A stretch of 64,000 bases of DNA, taken from positions 14,570,001 through 14,634,000 of the forward strand of contig JBHGNT010000006.1 in the NCBI GenBank assembly GCA_043228905.1, written 5' to 3'. Positions 42,966 through 53,760 of this stretch are shown here, piece after piece; positions within the stretch are counted from its first letter, which is position 1, and the number at the start of each line of letters is the position of its first letter. The notes beneath the pieces were generated by a model. It was not told the origin of the DNA, made no database searches, and was given only the letters and a program-made list of their open reading frames with translations. Source of the stretch: Azolla caroliniana. Taxonomy: Eukaryota > Polypodiophyta. Made by a program: the position numbers and the translations under genes.

Positions 42966-43998
42966 GAGGATACGTGAACGTTGAGGAAAAGAAAAACAAT
43001 ATAATATCTGGAGAGAGCATGAGTGTAGGAAAAAAAATGGAATTTTATATGGAGTTCTCCCTTGATCATCTGCATGTCCACTTTTTGTTGCATTGCCTCT
43101 ACTTTTAGTTGCTTAACTTTTTCTTTTAGTTGCATCTTTTTTTAGTTGCATGGCTTTTTCGTTTAGTTGCATGTGACTGTCCACATGACCTTTACTTTTT
43201 GCATGCACTCCAACTTTAGTTGCTTGCGTCCACATGGCCTTTACTTTAGTTCTCTTCACTTTACTTTAGTTTGTTGCATGATCCAATCTTCCGTCCGTCC
43301 GCGTCCAACCTCGTCCGGTAGCCGGTTCCGCCCTATCGCCGAATCCCTCGCCGACCGGTTCCATTTTTCTTGTCGGCCGGTTCCGATTCCGATTTTGCTT
43401 GCCGGCCAGTTCCAGTTCCAGTTTTCTTGCCGGTTGTGGTTCCAGTTTTGCTTACCAGCCGGTTTCCCGATTCCGGTTTTGCTTGCCGGCTGGTTCCGGT
43501 TCCGGTTTTGCTTGCCGGCCGGTTCCGGTTCCGGTTTGCTTGCTGGTTCCGGTTCCGGTTTTGCTTACCAGCCGATTTCCGGTTTGCATACCGGCCGGTT
43601 TCCGGTTCCGGTTCCAGTTTTGCTTACCGGCCTGTTTTTGGTTTGCATACCGGCCGGTTTCCGGATTTGTTTACTGGCCAGTTTCCGGTTTTAGGGAATT
43701 TGGCCACCATCATCCATCAAGACAAAGTGGCCAAAGTGCTCTTAGCACAAATGGAAAATGAGGGAGCTCAAGGTGCTTATATAGCCAGGGCCTTAACTTT
43801 CCTATCTATGTGGGATAGTTCTAATTTCCCTATCTTCTCAAACTTTATTTTCACATAACTTGATATGTATTTCTCCATTTTGTATATAGTAAAATACGTT
43901 TTGAAGCTCTTGAGTATATCCATCTTTCTATAGTAAGCTACTAATCTAATCTATAATAATTAATTCATTATTTTTTTACATAGTGTGTGAAGATTCAC
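42966..43998. mobile_element. Unclassified 1.03-kb insert in Gypsy-A gag
   Basis: The five bases ACGAC flank this block (42961-42965 and 43999-44003), and removing it joins the two parts of gag (GQGDVV to the RDNDNP segment). It has no LTR, TIR or transposase I can see. From about 43330 to 43700 it is a degenerate tandem array of GCCGGTTCCGGTTTTGCTT-like units. The long frames there (43167-43694, 43370-43858) are repeats, not genes. It may be a non-autonomous element or a relic; the boundaries are tentative. Confidence 0.4.
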
Positions 43999-44003
43999 AC
44001 GAC

Positions 44004-44735
44004 ATCGCCTTGACCTATCAGAGAAGATTGGTATCTACGTTTACCGCTTTCTCCTTCTGACTCTTTTGGTTGGTAATGAGCTTTTGTGTCAAATAGAATG
44101 TTGGCACGTTCCATCGCTTCTCCCAAAGTCTTGGGTTGATGAGCGTGGATCTCATAATGAAAATCTTTAGTATGGAAACTATTAATATACAATCCTATCA
44201 ATATTTCCTCATTAGAAGCAGATAATAGTTCATGCTTTGTTATCAAGTCGTCGAAATACTGATTGAATTGGTCAATAGTTCTACCCTTATCTGACAAGTG
44301 AGGCTTCCATCGGTTTATCCAATTGCTCACAAAGTCGTGGTTGTGTTGCTTATCGCTTCTCGAGAACTGTTGAGGAGTAAATGAAGGCTTCTTCGTAGTG
44401 CTTGATGTGGAAGCGTGTGCCTTCAACTCCAAAATTTGTTGTTGAAGGTTTTCAAACTGATGCCTATTGGCCTCAAGAAGCCCTTCAAGTTAACGTAGTT
44501 GTGACCATTGTCATTGAGTTTACAATATTGTCTTGTGTTTTACGGAAATCATCCCCGTGGCAAATTGGATATCGTCGTTAATATCCGCATCATGGACTGG
44601 AGATATTGGTCGGTCGTCCTCATCTCACATAGGAGAAATTGGATGACCTTGACGGGTGGGAGATGTGGGATGTGTCGAAAAACGTCGATGGTTGGGAGAT
44701 ATGTGATGTGTGGAATTGCGAGAGGAGGAAGCCAT
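44004..44735 (-). pseudogene. Gypsy-A gag, N-terminal part
   Basis: The likely start is the minus-strand ATG at 44735, MASSSRNSTHHISP. After a Gln/Leu-rich stretch with stops or shifts near 44490-44510 it stays open at 43995-44432: FVSNWINRWKPHLSDKGR, FNQYFDDLITKHELLSASNE, ILIGLYINSFHTKDFHYEIH, AMERANILFDTKAHYQP. This is a retrotransposon gag core. Confidence 0.78.
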
Positions 44736-46018
44736 GAAAAATAAGGAGAGTTGAGAGAGTAAAGAAAGAAGTATACTAAAGTCTAAAGTACTAAAGTGTG
44801 TTATAAAAGACTTTAGAATTTGGATGAGGAAGCGAAGAGTGATAGATCATGAGTCGGTGAGTAATAAAGATCCCCCTAGATATGTCCAATTTAGGCATTT
44901 TTCTCCTTTTCATGTATAGGGATTCCTAGATTAGACATTAGGAGTAATACCTTCCCTTTTAGGAAGTCGGCGATGAGAAGTCGGTGATGAGAAGTTGGTG
45001 ACCACCTCTCTAAGGTTAATCTCTTGAATGCCTCCAAACTAGGAAATTCTCCCTTTTTAGTTATGAGAATTCCTAGTTTAGATTTTAGGGATAAACATCC
45101 TCGGTTTGGAAGTCGGTGGAGATAGTACTTAGGTGACTTCCTTCAAAATCAGTGTACTAACCAAATAATGGTAATGATCATGCCAATAAGGATGATCTCT
45201 TCACTCACCATCCCAATATTCTTCCCATCCATCTCATAGTCAGGATCCCCTCTTAAATACTAATTATTTTTCTTATCCCTCTCCTTCGCATCGATTAATA
45301 AATCATGATTATCTTATCCTTATAATCATATAATCATCCTTATAATCAACTATATAATCATCCATATAATTCAAACGCACCCATAGTGATGGATAATTAT
45401 AGCCCTAAATGATATAATCATAAGGTCGATGATCAATTTGATTATTGACATTCAACGATCATCACCCTAATTCTATTAGCCAATTTTAATAATGTTGATT
45501 ACAAATGATCATTATCCATATATATGATGATCATCAATTATTTGATCAAAATTAGAGGATCAAGCATCACCTATAGTATATTAGGTGGCCGACCTCTTGA
45601 GATGCAATCTCCACACGTAAGGCCACCTCATGGGCATGGCCATCTTGATCAAGAGGGGTATACAAAAAATAAATAAAAGAATATTTATGGTTCTTTTATT
45701 TTAATAAATATATATGGTGCTTTTATTTTAATAAATATATATTGAATATTGAAATGTATAAACACATATTATTATTAATAAATAACCCTAATTTTATAAA
45801 ACTCTTTTTTTCTTTTACTAACCCCTTGCTTTTTGGTCCATCAGTGGATTGAACTCAAAGCCTTTCTCAAGGTTATGAAATGAATATACTAACAAACCAA
45901 TCACACAGATCTTAACGTTAAACCCTCAATATTTTTATTATACATCAACACTGCACATCAACACATCACCGCAAAAGAACTCTCTGTGGCATTTTTGACA
46001 CTCCCCCAATCCATTGTC
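44736..46018 (-). other. Gypsy-A 5' leader, main part
   Basis: About 1.3 kb is AT-rich and without a supported gene. It matches the place and size of the Gypsy-D leader. Direct repeats GAAGTCGGTGATGAGAAG occur near 44965-45000. The leader is interrupted at 46019-46023 (TAACA) by Copia-C and continues at 50995-51095. Confidence 0.7.
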
Positions 46019-46023
46019 TAACA

Positions 46024-46455
46024 TGAAAGGAATACCGTTCCCTAAGCTATGCTCAGCCACAATCGAGACGTCGGATCAAGCACAGAAAACAAGGATGTGG
46101 TGAGATGTATTTATGCACGAAACAGTAAAGAAGAGAGTGCACTGGAAAACCCAAATCTGGGAAAAACCATGACAGCCCTCAGACTGCAAAATATCACTAT
46201 ATCAAGATTACAATAATGGGGCACGGAGGCAACGACCTCTTGCTCCCTCGCTTTGCCACTAGGCGGTTACAATAGAGGCAACAACCTCTTCTTCTCTCTC
46301 TCTCTTCTCTGTACACGGTTACGCTCTGAATTATAGCCACAACGATAATAATACAACCAACTCTACATCATACAATTAAGTTTGCCCTAGGTCATATTTA
46401 TACTAATATGACTTTCGGGTTATTTACAAATATAGCCTCAGTGATACCTATGTTG
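46024..46455 (-). repeat. Copia-C 3' LTR, truncated
   Basis: Matches 50313 to about 50735 of the 5' LTR, then jumps straight into RNase H coding sequence (KHIQHRYH). The junction contains CACTG, also present at the matching point of the 5' LTR (CCCACTGGGGC), suggesting deletion between short matches. A TATA box (TATAAATATG) remains. Confidence 0.88.
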
Positions 46456-47800
46456 GATGTGCTTCATCCTGGAATGGTACGCTGCGTTCTTAACAGGGTG
46501 GATGGCACTTTGACTGTCGCAATAGAGCCGGTATTCATCTTACCGGATACCGAGCTCACCGATGAAGTCCTTCATCCATAATATTTTCTTGCCGGCTTCC
46601 ACAGCCACCATGTACTCCGCCTCCGTGGTTGACAACGCAACCATCCTCTACAGCCTCGATTGCCACGAAACAGCTCCCCCTGCATATGTCATTACATACC
46701 CGGATGTAGACTGGCTGGTATCCACATTAGCGGACATGTCCGAATCGGTCAAACCGTCAAATTGAGGTTTACCGGAGCCGAATCAGAGACACATATTCGA
46801 AGTGCCCTTCAAGTACCAAAGTATCCATTTGACCGCGTTCCAGTGCTCCTTGCCGGGATTGCTCATAAACCGGCTCACCACTCCGACTGCGTATCCAATA
46901 TCCGGTCGAGTACACACCATTGCGTACATTAAGCTCCCAACGGCAGAAACATATGGAACCTTCATCATATCTGCCTTCTCTGCTTTCGTCTTCGGGCTTT
47001 GCTTACCGGATAGTCTGCAGTTTGTCGGGAGTGTCGATCTGACCGGTTTTGCTTCTAACATATTGGACCGCTGAAGCACCTTTGTCACGTATTTCTCATG
47101 TGACAACCACAATTTCTTCTTTGACCGGTTCCGGATGATGTGCATCCCCAGTATCTGTCTTGCCAGGCCCAAGTCTTTCATTGCGAAGGTTCGATTGAGA
47201 GCCTTCTTCAGCATCTGTATTTTGGCTTGGTCTCGTCCGACGATCAACATGTCGTCCATGTACAAAACGAGTATCAGGAAGTCGTCTCCTTCGAACTTCT
47301 TTACAAACACGTGGTGATCGGTTTGCATTTTGTGATACCCTTGGTCAGTCATGAAGGAGTCAAACTTCCGGTACCATTGTCGGGGAGCCTGCTTCAGTCT
47401 GTATAGGTTCTTCTTCAACCGGCAAACCAGGTGCTCCTTCCCTTTCTCAACAAATCCTTCCGGTTGTTGCATGTAGATCTCCTCTTCGAGGTCACCGTGA
47501 AGGAATATTGTCTTCACGTCCAGCTGCTCTACCTCGAGTTCCATGCTTGCCGCTATACTCAGCACCGTCCGGATGGAAGTCATCTTTACTACTGGGGCAA
47601 ATATCTTGTCGAAGTCCACACCCTTCTTCTGCTGGAACCCCTTCACCACGGTCCTGGCTTTGTATCTCGGGGGTTTGCCGGTGTCTCCCGGTTTCAACTT
47701 GTACACCCACTTATTTCGGAGTGCCCGCTTTTCTTTCGGCAACTCCACCAATTCGTACGTATGGTTCTCATGCAGGGAATCCATTTGCGGTTGTGGGGGT
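46456..47800 (-). pseudogene. Copia-C reverse transcriptase and RNase H
   Basis: The frame 46783-47784 is open: ALRNKWVYKLKPGDTGK, FDKIFAPVVKMTSIRTVLS, QLDVKTIFLHGDLEEEIY, LYMDDMLIVGRDQ (catalytic YMDD), TRPDIGYAVGVVSRFM. RNase H follows in another frame with STTEAEYMVAVEAGKK and LYCDSQSAIHPVKN, with a stop in GIR. It ends abruptly at RYH where the 3' deletion begins. Confidence 0.88.
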
Positions 47801-49450
47801 CATCCTTCGCTTCTTCGAAGCTTTCCGGCTCTCCCTCATCTGTTAGTAGCACATGCTCTGCATCCGGAAATCTCTGGGGGGGCCTTCTCTCTTTGAGAGG
47901 ATATCTCCGTCTTTGGCCTTCGGCAACCGGCTCCACTATTTGTTCTTCATCCAAATCTAATTCAGGGTCTTGGCCGGTTCCGATTTTAGCTTCCTCTACT
48001 TCTTCTTCTGCCGGTTCGGTATCCTCACCGTAACCGGCTGGTTCCTCGAGTGTCAACCAGCTCTTAGCCGGGTGGGTCCGAATCTCATCGGAGTTCATTA
48101 TCTTCTTCTCCGACTCCTAGTCGGCAAGAGTCTTGTCCTCCATGAAGATAATATCTCGGCTCCGGAAAACCTTCTTGTCAACCGGATCCCACACTCGGTA
48201 GCCGAACTCATCATCGTCGTAACCGAGGAATATGCATGGCCAGGTCTTCGGATCTAACTTTCCTCTCCGGTCCTTACCAACATGCATGTACGCGAGACAC
48301 CCGAACACCTTCAGATGCTGGTAGGACCCTTCCTTACCGATCCACACCTTTTGCGGTGTGTCTCCATCCAAGGGCACTGAGGGTGATCTGTTTATCACAT
48401 ACGTCGCTGTCGATAGCGCCTCAGCCCAGAATGTATTGGGTAATTTTCCATGCGCCAGCACTCTCCAGACCCTCTCCATTATGGTTTGGCTCATCCTCTC
48501 GGCCAGCCCGTTTAGTTCCGGCGTCTTCGGCATGGTAAATTCGAGCCGGATTCCCTTCGAGCGATAGTACTCCTCGAACTGCCCCAGGTATTCACCTCCG
48601 TTTCTGCTCGAACCGCCTTCAACTTCCGGCCGGTTTCTCTTTCTACTCTCATGTGGAGCTCTTTGAAGACGGATAGCACCTGATCCTTCGTCTTCCACGG
48701 TGTGGCCCACATCTTCCAGTTGTGGTCATCTATGAATGTCACGAAGTACTGCGATCCGGCATGTGACTTCGTGTCCACTTGACACACATTAGTTTGCACC
48801 AACTCCATTGGTGCATTACTTCTCATCGGTGGCCTTGAGCGGAAAGAGGTTCGGTTTTGCTTACCGGCTAGGCAGTCGGTGCACCTCTCAAGGTGCACGT
48901 TCTTCACTGGAATGAGGTTGTCATCGGCAAGCCTCTTCATCCCCTTGACACTCATGTGACATAGTCTCTTGTGCCACAGCTCACTGGAAATGTCGGAAGC
49001 CACGTTCACTTCTTCCAGGCATAATCGGGCATTCATTAGGTACAACGTGTTCACCTTCCGGGCCCGAACCACAATCAGGCTCCCTTTGCTGAACTTCATA
49101 ACATCATTCCGGATGCTACTCATGTAGCCTTCATCATCTAGCTGACCGGCTGATATCAGGTTCAGTCGAACCTCCGGAACGTGTCAGACATCCTTCAGCA
49201 GCAGCTTGCATCCGGTTGGTGTTGTCAACCACACGTCTCCTATGCCGAAAATTCGGCATGTACCTTCATTCCCCGTCCGGACACAGCCGTGATCATCGGC
49301 TGAGTAGGATGAGAAGCATTTCCGGTCCGGGGTAAGGTGGAACGACGCTCCGGAATCGACCACCCAGGTCATCTCGTTGCCAACAAGGTTTAGCTCACTC
49401 TCCTCAGTGATGAGCATCAACTCTTCTTCACTTGCCGTGATTGCTGTCAT
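47801..49450 (-). pseudogene. Copia-C protease and integrase
   Basis: Order on the minus strand: protease MTWVVDSGASFHLTPDRK (49184-49450), pre-integrase ELWHKRLCHMSVKGMKR and CTDCLAGKQNR, integrase core from 49123 (FVTFIDDHNWKMW), then in another frame YYRSKGIRLEFTMPKTPELN, ERMSQTIMERV and FGCLAYMHVGKDRRGKL to 48117. An acidic linker with RRYPLKERRPPQRFPDAEHV lies at 47801-48098. The Asp of the DNGGE block lies where the frame breaks (about 48600). Confidence 0.85.
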
Positions 49451-50283
49451 TCCCTTCCGGTCCGGCCCCCTCCGGTCTTTACCGTTTCAGTCCAGTGTCC
49501 GCTTCGAATCGGTACCGTCGGTTTCCTTGTCTTTTCGGAAGTGCCGACAGTTCTTCTGGAAGTGTCCCGGCTTGCCGCAATAGAAGCAGGTAGGCCTCCC
49601 CCTTGACTTTGATCGTGTCCCCGACTTCTCCCAGTTTTGGGGACTACGATTCCTTTGTCTTCCGCGTTCCGATTCGGTAATGAGCGCTTTGGAGTCGGAG
49701 ATCGTATCCTTGTCTTTCCGACACGCCTCCTCATCTAGCAAGCTCAACTTCACTCTTGCTAGGGATAATTGTTTCCCTTCCGGCCCGGCGTTGCCCAAAG
49801 TGACAACCAACGTCTCCCAGCTATCTGGGAGGGAACCGAACAAGAGTAGTGCTAGTACCTCAGCGGCGAGAGGTACTTCTAATGATGTTGCATGGTGTAT
49901 CAGCCCCTAGAAGGCATTCATGTGCTCCATCATGCTAGAGCCATCTTGGTACCGGAGTCTTACTAGCTTCCGAAATACCGAAACCTGATTAACAACATTT
50001 TTGTTCTAAAACATAATGTCGATCTTCTCCCAGAGCTCATGAGCCTTGCTCTCTTCATTGAAGTTGTTGTATAGACTCATGTCGATGAAGCACCGTATGT
50101 ATACCGTTGTCTTCATGTGCATCACCTCCCATATTGTGGCATCGATTTTGTACGGTCTCTTGTCCCCGAACTGAACCGGCAACCAAAGATCTTTAACCAC
50201 GTGCATGTCCCTCATCTTTGACTTCCACACTAAATAGCTGGAGCCGGTGAGATTGAACATGCCTCCCAACGAATCGTCCATTT
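49451..50283 (-). pseudogene. Copia-C gag
   Basis: Starts MDDSLGGMFNLTGSSYLVW at 50281, with KIDATIWEVMHMKTTVYIR and SKAHELWEKIDIMF, a UBN2-type gag. After stops near 50004 and 49907 it resumes FGSLPDSWETLVVTLGNAGP and a zinc knuckle CFYCGKPGHFQKNC (near 49570). The frame is broken at least twice. Confidence 0.86.
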
Positions 50284-50297
50284 TTCTATGTCGTTTC

Positions 50298-50989
50298 GCT
50301 CTGATACCAGTTTGAAAGGAATACCGTTCCTTAAGCTATGCTCGGCTACAACCGAAACGTCGGATCAAGCACAGAAAACAGGGATGTGGTGAGATGTATT
50401 TATGCATGAAACAGTAAAGAAGAGAGTGCACTGGAAAACCCAAATCTGGGAAAAACCATGGCAGCCCTCATACTACAAAATATCACTATATCAAGATTAC
50501 AACAATGGGGCACAGAGGCAATGACCTCTAGCTCCCTCGCTTCGCCATCAGGCGGTTCCAATAGAGGCAACAACCTCTTCTTCTCTCTCTCTCTTCTCTG
50601 TACACGGTTACGCTCTGAATTATCGCCACAACGATAATAACACAACCAACTCTACATCATACAATTAAGTTTTCCGTAGGTCATATTTATACTAATATGA
50701 CTTTCGGGTTATTTACAAATATAGCCCCAGTGGGCTCTCTCTGGAACATATTTACATATATGTCCCTTCATTCGGTGAGACGTTCTCACCGGGTCTTCCG
50801 TTGCCGGGTACTCCACATCCGGTTCTCACCGGGTCTTCCATTGCCGAGTACTCCACATCCGGTTCTCACCGGGTCTTCCGTTGTCGGGTACTCCACATCC
50901 GGTTTCGGCCTTAGCCTATCGGCCTCGGCCGAGTTGCTCATCAACGTTGTTCTTCTCACTTCCCATCCGGAGGGACCTGTTTCCTAACA
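50298..50989 (-). repeat. Copia-C 5' LTR and primer-binding site
   Basis: The complement of 50298-50309 is TGGTATCAGAGC. The LTR (50313-50989) begins on the minus strand TGTTAGGAAACAGG and ends GGTATTCCTTTCA. Near 50790-50900 it holds three tandem copies of a roughly 45-base unit, TCTCACCGGGTCTTCC followed by GGGTACTCCACATCC, in the region that would contain the promoter. Confidence 0.93.
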
Positions 50990-50994
50990 TAACA

Positions 50995-51461
50995 TTCATT
51001 CATAAAAAGAAATATCATATTTCCTAGTACTATAGCACACAACGCGAATCTAATCAAACATTATTTTTTAGGATTAAAACCGGTTAGATACCATATGTAA
51101 TAACCAAGATCATTAATCCTAAAATAAAGACATAAGGGACACAATCATACTGAAAATACGCGTTACCACCCATCTGACCCCGCGCCAGAGTCGACAGCAC
51201 AAATGAGGAATCCTGATCTGTCCCATACTAGCCAGGATCTCCACGTTAGGACCTTTGTAGATGACTAGTCCACATCAAAGAGAGCTTCGTCGGAACCACT
51301 CATGGGGCTCCCGCCGACTAAGATGAGTATCCCCTATTTATAAGACCTAGGCCATGTAATTACATCTACTTGACCATTAGGTCAGTCCAATAAATCCGAT
51401 AACTCAGATATTACAGTATGATAGCCCCCAAATAAGTGCATCTAAACCAATGAACAATATA
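50995..51461 (-). repeat. Gypsy-A leader end, primer site and 5' LTR
   Basis: 50995-51095 is the last part of the A leader. The complement of 51082-51093 is TGGTATCTAACC, sharing its first seven bases with the initiator-Met tRNA primer site. The LTR (51096-51461) starts TGTAATAACC and pairs with 742-1133. It ends AATATA, diverged from TTACA, and is followed by TGTCC, the target duplicate. Confidence 0.85.
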
Positions 51462-51466
51462 TGTCC

Positions 51467-51750
51467 TACCGAACACTATTTATACAAGTCCTTAAAAGGA
51501 TTGACAGAAGTACTTACAAGTACTTCAATGCTCATAGGAGCGACTAATACTAACTCCAAGGAATATGCTTACGTACTAGGCTCAAACCGTAGGCTCCAAC
51601 GGACTACCGGTTCTCACTGTTCCGGAGTATGATCCGGTTCTCCGGTCCGGCTCTAGGTTCTGAGTACCAATCCGGTTCCCCGTTCTAGATAACGATCTGG
51701 CTCCGTCTTATTCAGTCGATCCAGATACGGTTGAGCTTGCCTGGTTAACA
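51467..51750 (-). mobile_element. Copia-E 3' LTR, inner piece
   Basis: This continues the LTR broken at 741: CACTATTTATACAAGTCC (complement gives the TATA box), CTTCAATGCTCA and the ACCGG-rich upstream part, ending GGTTAACA at 51750. The combined LTR is about 448 bp, like that of Copia-F. A purine tract (complement of 51751-51765, CTCCCCCTCAAGCTC) adjoins it. Confidence 0.85.
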
Positions 51751-52820
51751 CTCCCCCTCAAGCTCAACTTGAGGTCGGATCGCTATGTGTGTCCACCAGT
51801 CCTTTCCTCCAGCTCCTCCTGGTGTCTTCCCACCTTGCTCGCGCTCCTTGACTCATCTGGTCCCACGCACCTGGACCTTCTCGGTGGGTTGTTGTCTCAT
51901 AAGGCGCTTCTCAACTCCTTCACTATTGCGACTTAGGCGCTTCTCGACCCGTCGGTCCCTCCATGTCGGTGTCGACTTCCGTTCCCTCCTCGTCCATTTG
52001 GTCTTCTGTTGATTTGGCTCCTCCAAATCAAACTGCTCTTCAGAATGAATTGCCTCCTATTCGTTCCAACTCTTGTTCGAATTGGCTGTCTCTAATTCTT
52101 CTTCAACCTTAAGGCCCTTCACCACGTCGACCCACGTCCAGTCAGCTCTGTCATTCATGACTCTGTTGCCATCACCGCTTGTTTCGACTTGTTTGGACAT
52201 GCAGACTTCTTCAGTCGACTCGGCTTCCTTCTTCTTGTTGTCTCCCCCTGCTTCATCTGTTTCCTTCTCTCTGGTTGCTTGTCCAATGCCTTTCCCGGTT
52301 TTCCCAGTTCCCGTTCCACTTTCTTCCTTGCTCCCCCTCAAATGCGGCATGTCGAGATGTTGAAGACCAAGCATCTCCGAAAAGTGTAGCAACTTGTCTA
52401 GGTCGACCGGTTTGGTGAAGATGTCGGGAGTCTGTTGAGCCATCGGAACATACACAATTTCGACTTCACCGAAGAGGACACGCTCACAGAAAAAATGGTA
52501 GTGTACCTCAATGTGCTTGGTCCGGGTGTTGAAAACGGGATTCTTTGCCAGCTGGATGATGTTGAGGTTATCGCAGTAGATCGTTGTCGGATCTGACGCC
52601 TCCACCTATAGATCCTTTAGGAGCCTCTTGAGCCATATGGTTTCGCATGTCGCTCCTCGATACTTGACCTCTGTGTTCAACAGTGCTACCACCGATTGCT
52701 TCTTACTACTCCAAGTGACTGTGGGGCTTCCAAGTGAAAACACATATCCGGATGTAGACCTATGGTCGTCGACGTTTCCAGCCCAATCAGCACTGGGTTA
52801 CGCGCCCGTTTACGCACCCA
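51751..52820 (-). pseudogene. Copia-E RNase H with C-terminal tail, truncated
   Basis: Minus strand from about 52803: SADWAGNVDDHRSTSGYVFS, WSSKKQSVVALLNTEVKY, then IYCDNLNIIQLAKNPVF, IEVHYHFFCERVLFGEVE and LQHLDMPHLRG. As in Copia-F, the frame goes on past LRG for about 90 residues of Lys/Glu-rich sequence including TWVDVVKGLK. ALLNTEVKY replaces ALSSTEAEY, so a catalytic Glu is lost. Sequence identity to Copia ends near 52820; the rest of E is missing. Confidence 0.83.
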
Positions 52821-52860
52821 ATGTTGAGCTTGTATCTCAACAAAATATCCGCAAATAGAG

Positions 52861-53760
52861 AAGATGGTTAAGGACTTTGTGGAGCTGACCCTAGCACCAT
52901 TATGACGTATTGTTATATTTGACAGTATGGGTTAGGCATTATTGGTCATGACTGCATTGAAGTCGAGATGCCATGCCACCGAACATATGCATTGGTAAGC
53001 ATTATGTTACTATATATTTAATGTATGGATTCTATGTTGCTTACTACATATTTATTAACTTGTTTTGATTCAATTATAAAATAGGGTTAAAACGAACATA
53101 ACTTGTACCCCAGGTGATCGAATGGTGAGCGTTGTGGAGCACATTTACGTGGGCTACTACGAGGCAATTTCTAAGAAGAAGGCTCCAACACATGTTAATG
53201 AGCGGAATGTTGTCAACTATATCATGTGCCCAGTTGTAATGAAGAAATTGTGCCACGTGTCTAGGGATATGAGTTTAGTAAGCCCTAACAATTGATTAAT
53301 CGATTAGTCAAGTTGTTCTCAAACCCTGATGATTGGGTCCTCGACTTATTTTCTAGAACAGGTAATCTCATAAGTTTCATCAATTTTTTTTAAAATGAAA
53401 TATTATTTCTTGTCTTGTTTTCTTACTTTTGTATGTGTGATTGTTTATTTGGGAACGACAACTGCATGTGCTCTTAAACTGTTCAGGAACTGCGTCACAT
53501 TAGAAAAGGACCCTGACCAAGTCAATTTTATTAAAATGAGGATCCAAGGCATCTGGGATTGTCCCGACCAGAACCAAGAGCCGATGGAACCTATAGACGA
53601 GCAAGGAGGTGACTTGTCGACCTTGAAGATGCATCGGGTTCTTATCATATACAAGATTCAGCTGAGGAGACATAACATGTTGATGCAGCACCATTGTCAG
53701 CTAATCTTGGAGAGCAGCTTGTTCCAGACCTCCTAATGGAGTGATTGTATATTAGTTTGT
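52861..53760 (+). pseudogene. N4/N6-type DNA methyltransferase fragment, copy 1
   Basis: A broken gene. One frame (53080-53290) reads VSVVEHIYVGYYEAISKKK, APTHVNERNVVNYIMC and VVMKKLCHVSRDM. After a shift it gives LINRLVKLFSNPDDWVLDLF then SRTG, ending at a GTAATC donor near 53362. The next exon (about 53451) continues GTTTACALKLFRNCVTLEKD and VNFIKMRIQGIWDCPD. LDLFSxTGTT is the AdoMet-binding motif of the bacterial-type N4/N6 methylase family (PF01555-like), and RNCVTLEKD is the following strand. The acceptor base is mutated (TTG for AG). The segment 52861-53079 may be an upstream exon (YGLGIIGHDCIEVEMPCH). Confidence 0.65.

Larger units (their letters stand above)
46024..50989 (-). mobile_element. 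Copia-C: Ty1/Copia element with truncated 3' end
   Basis: Exact TSD TAACA (46019-46023, 50990-50994). On the minus strand the 5' LTR is 50313-50989 (677 bp), then primer site, gag, protease, integrase, RT and RNase H. The 3' LTR is only about 430 bp (46024-46455), since RNase H end, purine tract and the first part of the LTR are missing. Related to Copia elements of the pol TNT1 type. Frameshifts show it is dead. Confidence 0.92.
742..51461 (-). mobile_element. Gypsy-A: chromodomain Ty3/Gypsy element, carries nested insertions
   Basis: This is a complete but degraded Ty3/Gypsy element on the minus strand. LTRs lie at 742-1133 and 51096-51461, with inverted ends TGTAA/TTACA (left end mutated to TATAA, right end to ATATA) and the TSD TGTCC on both sides. 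Internal order on the minus strand is leader, gag, protease, RT, RNase H, integrase, chromodomain-like tail. It was later interrupted by Gypsy-B in integrase (1902-40173), Copia-C in the leader (46024-50989) and a small unknown insert in gag (42966-43998). Without these it is about 6.4 kb, close to Gypsy-D. Many stops and frameshifts show it is old and inactive. Confidence 0.88.

Noticed and set aside
43167-43858. Hydrophobic repeat protein ORFs
   Set aside because: They are translations of CCGGTT-rich tandem repeats in several overlapping frames, with no start context or homology.
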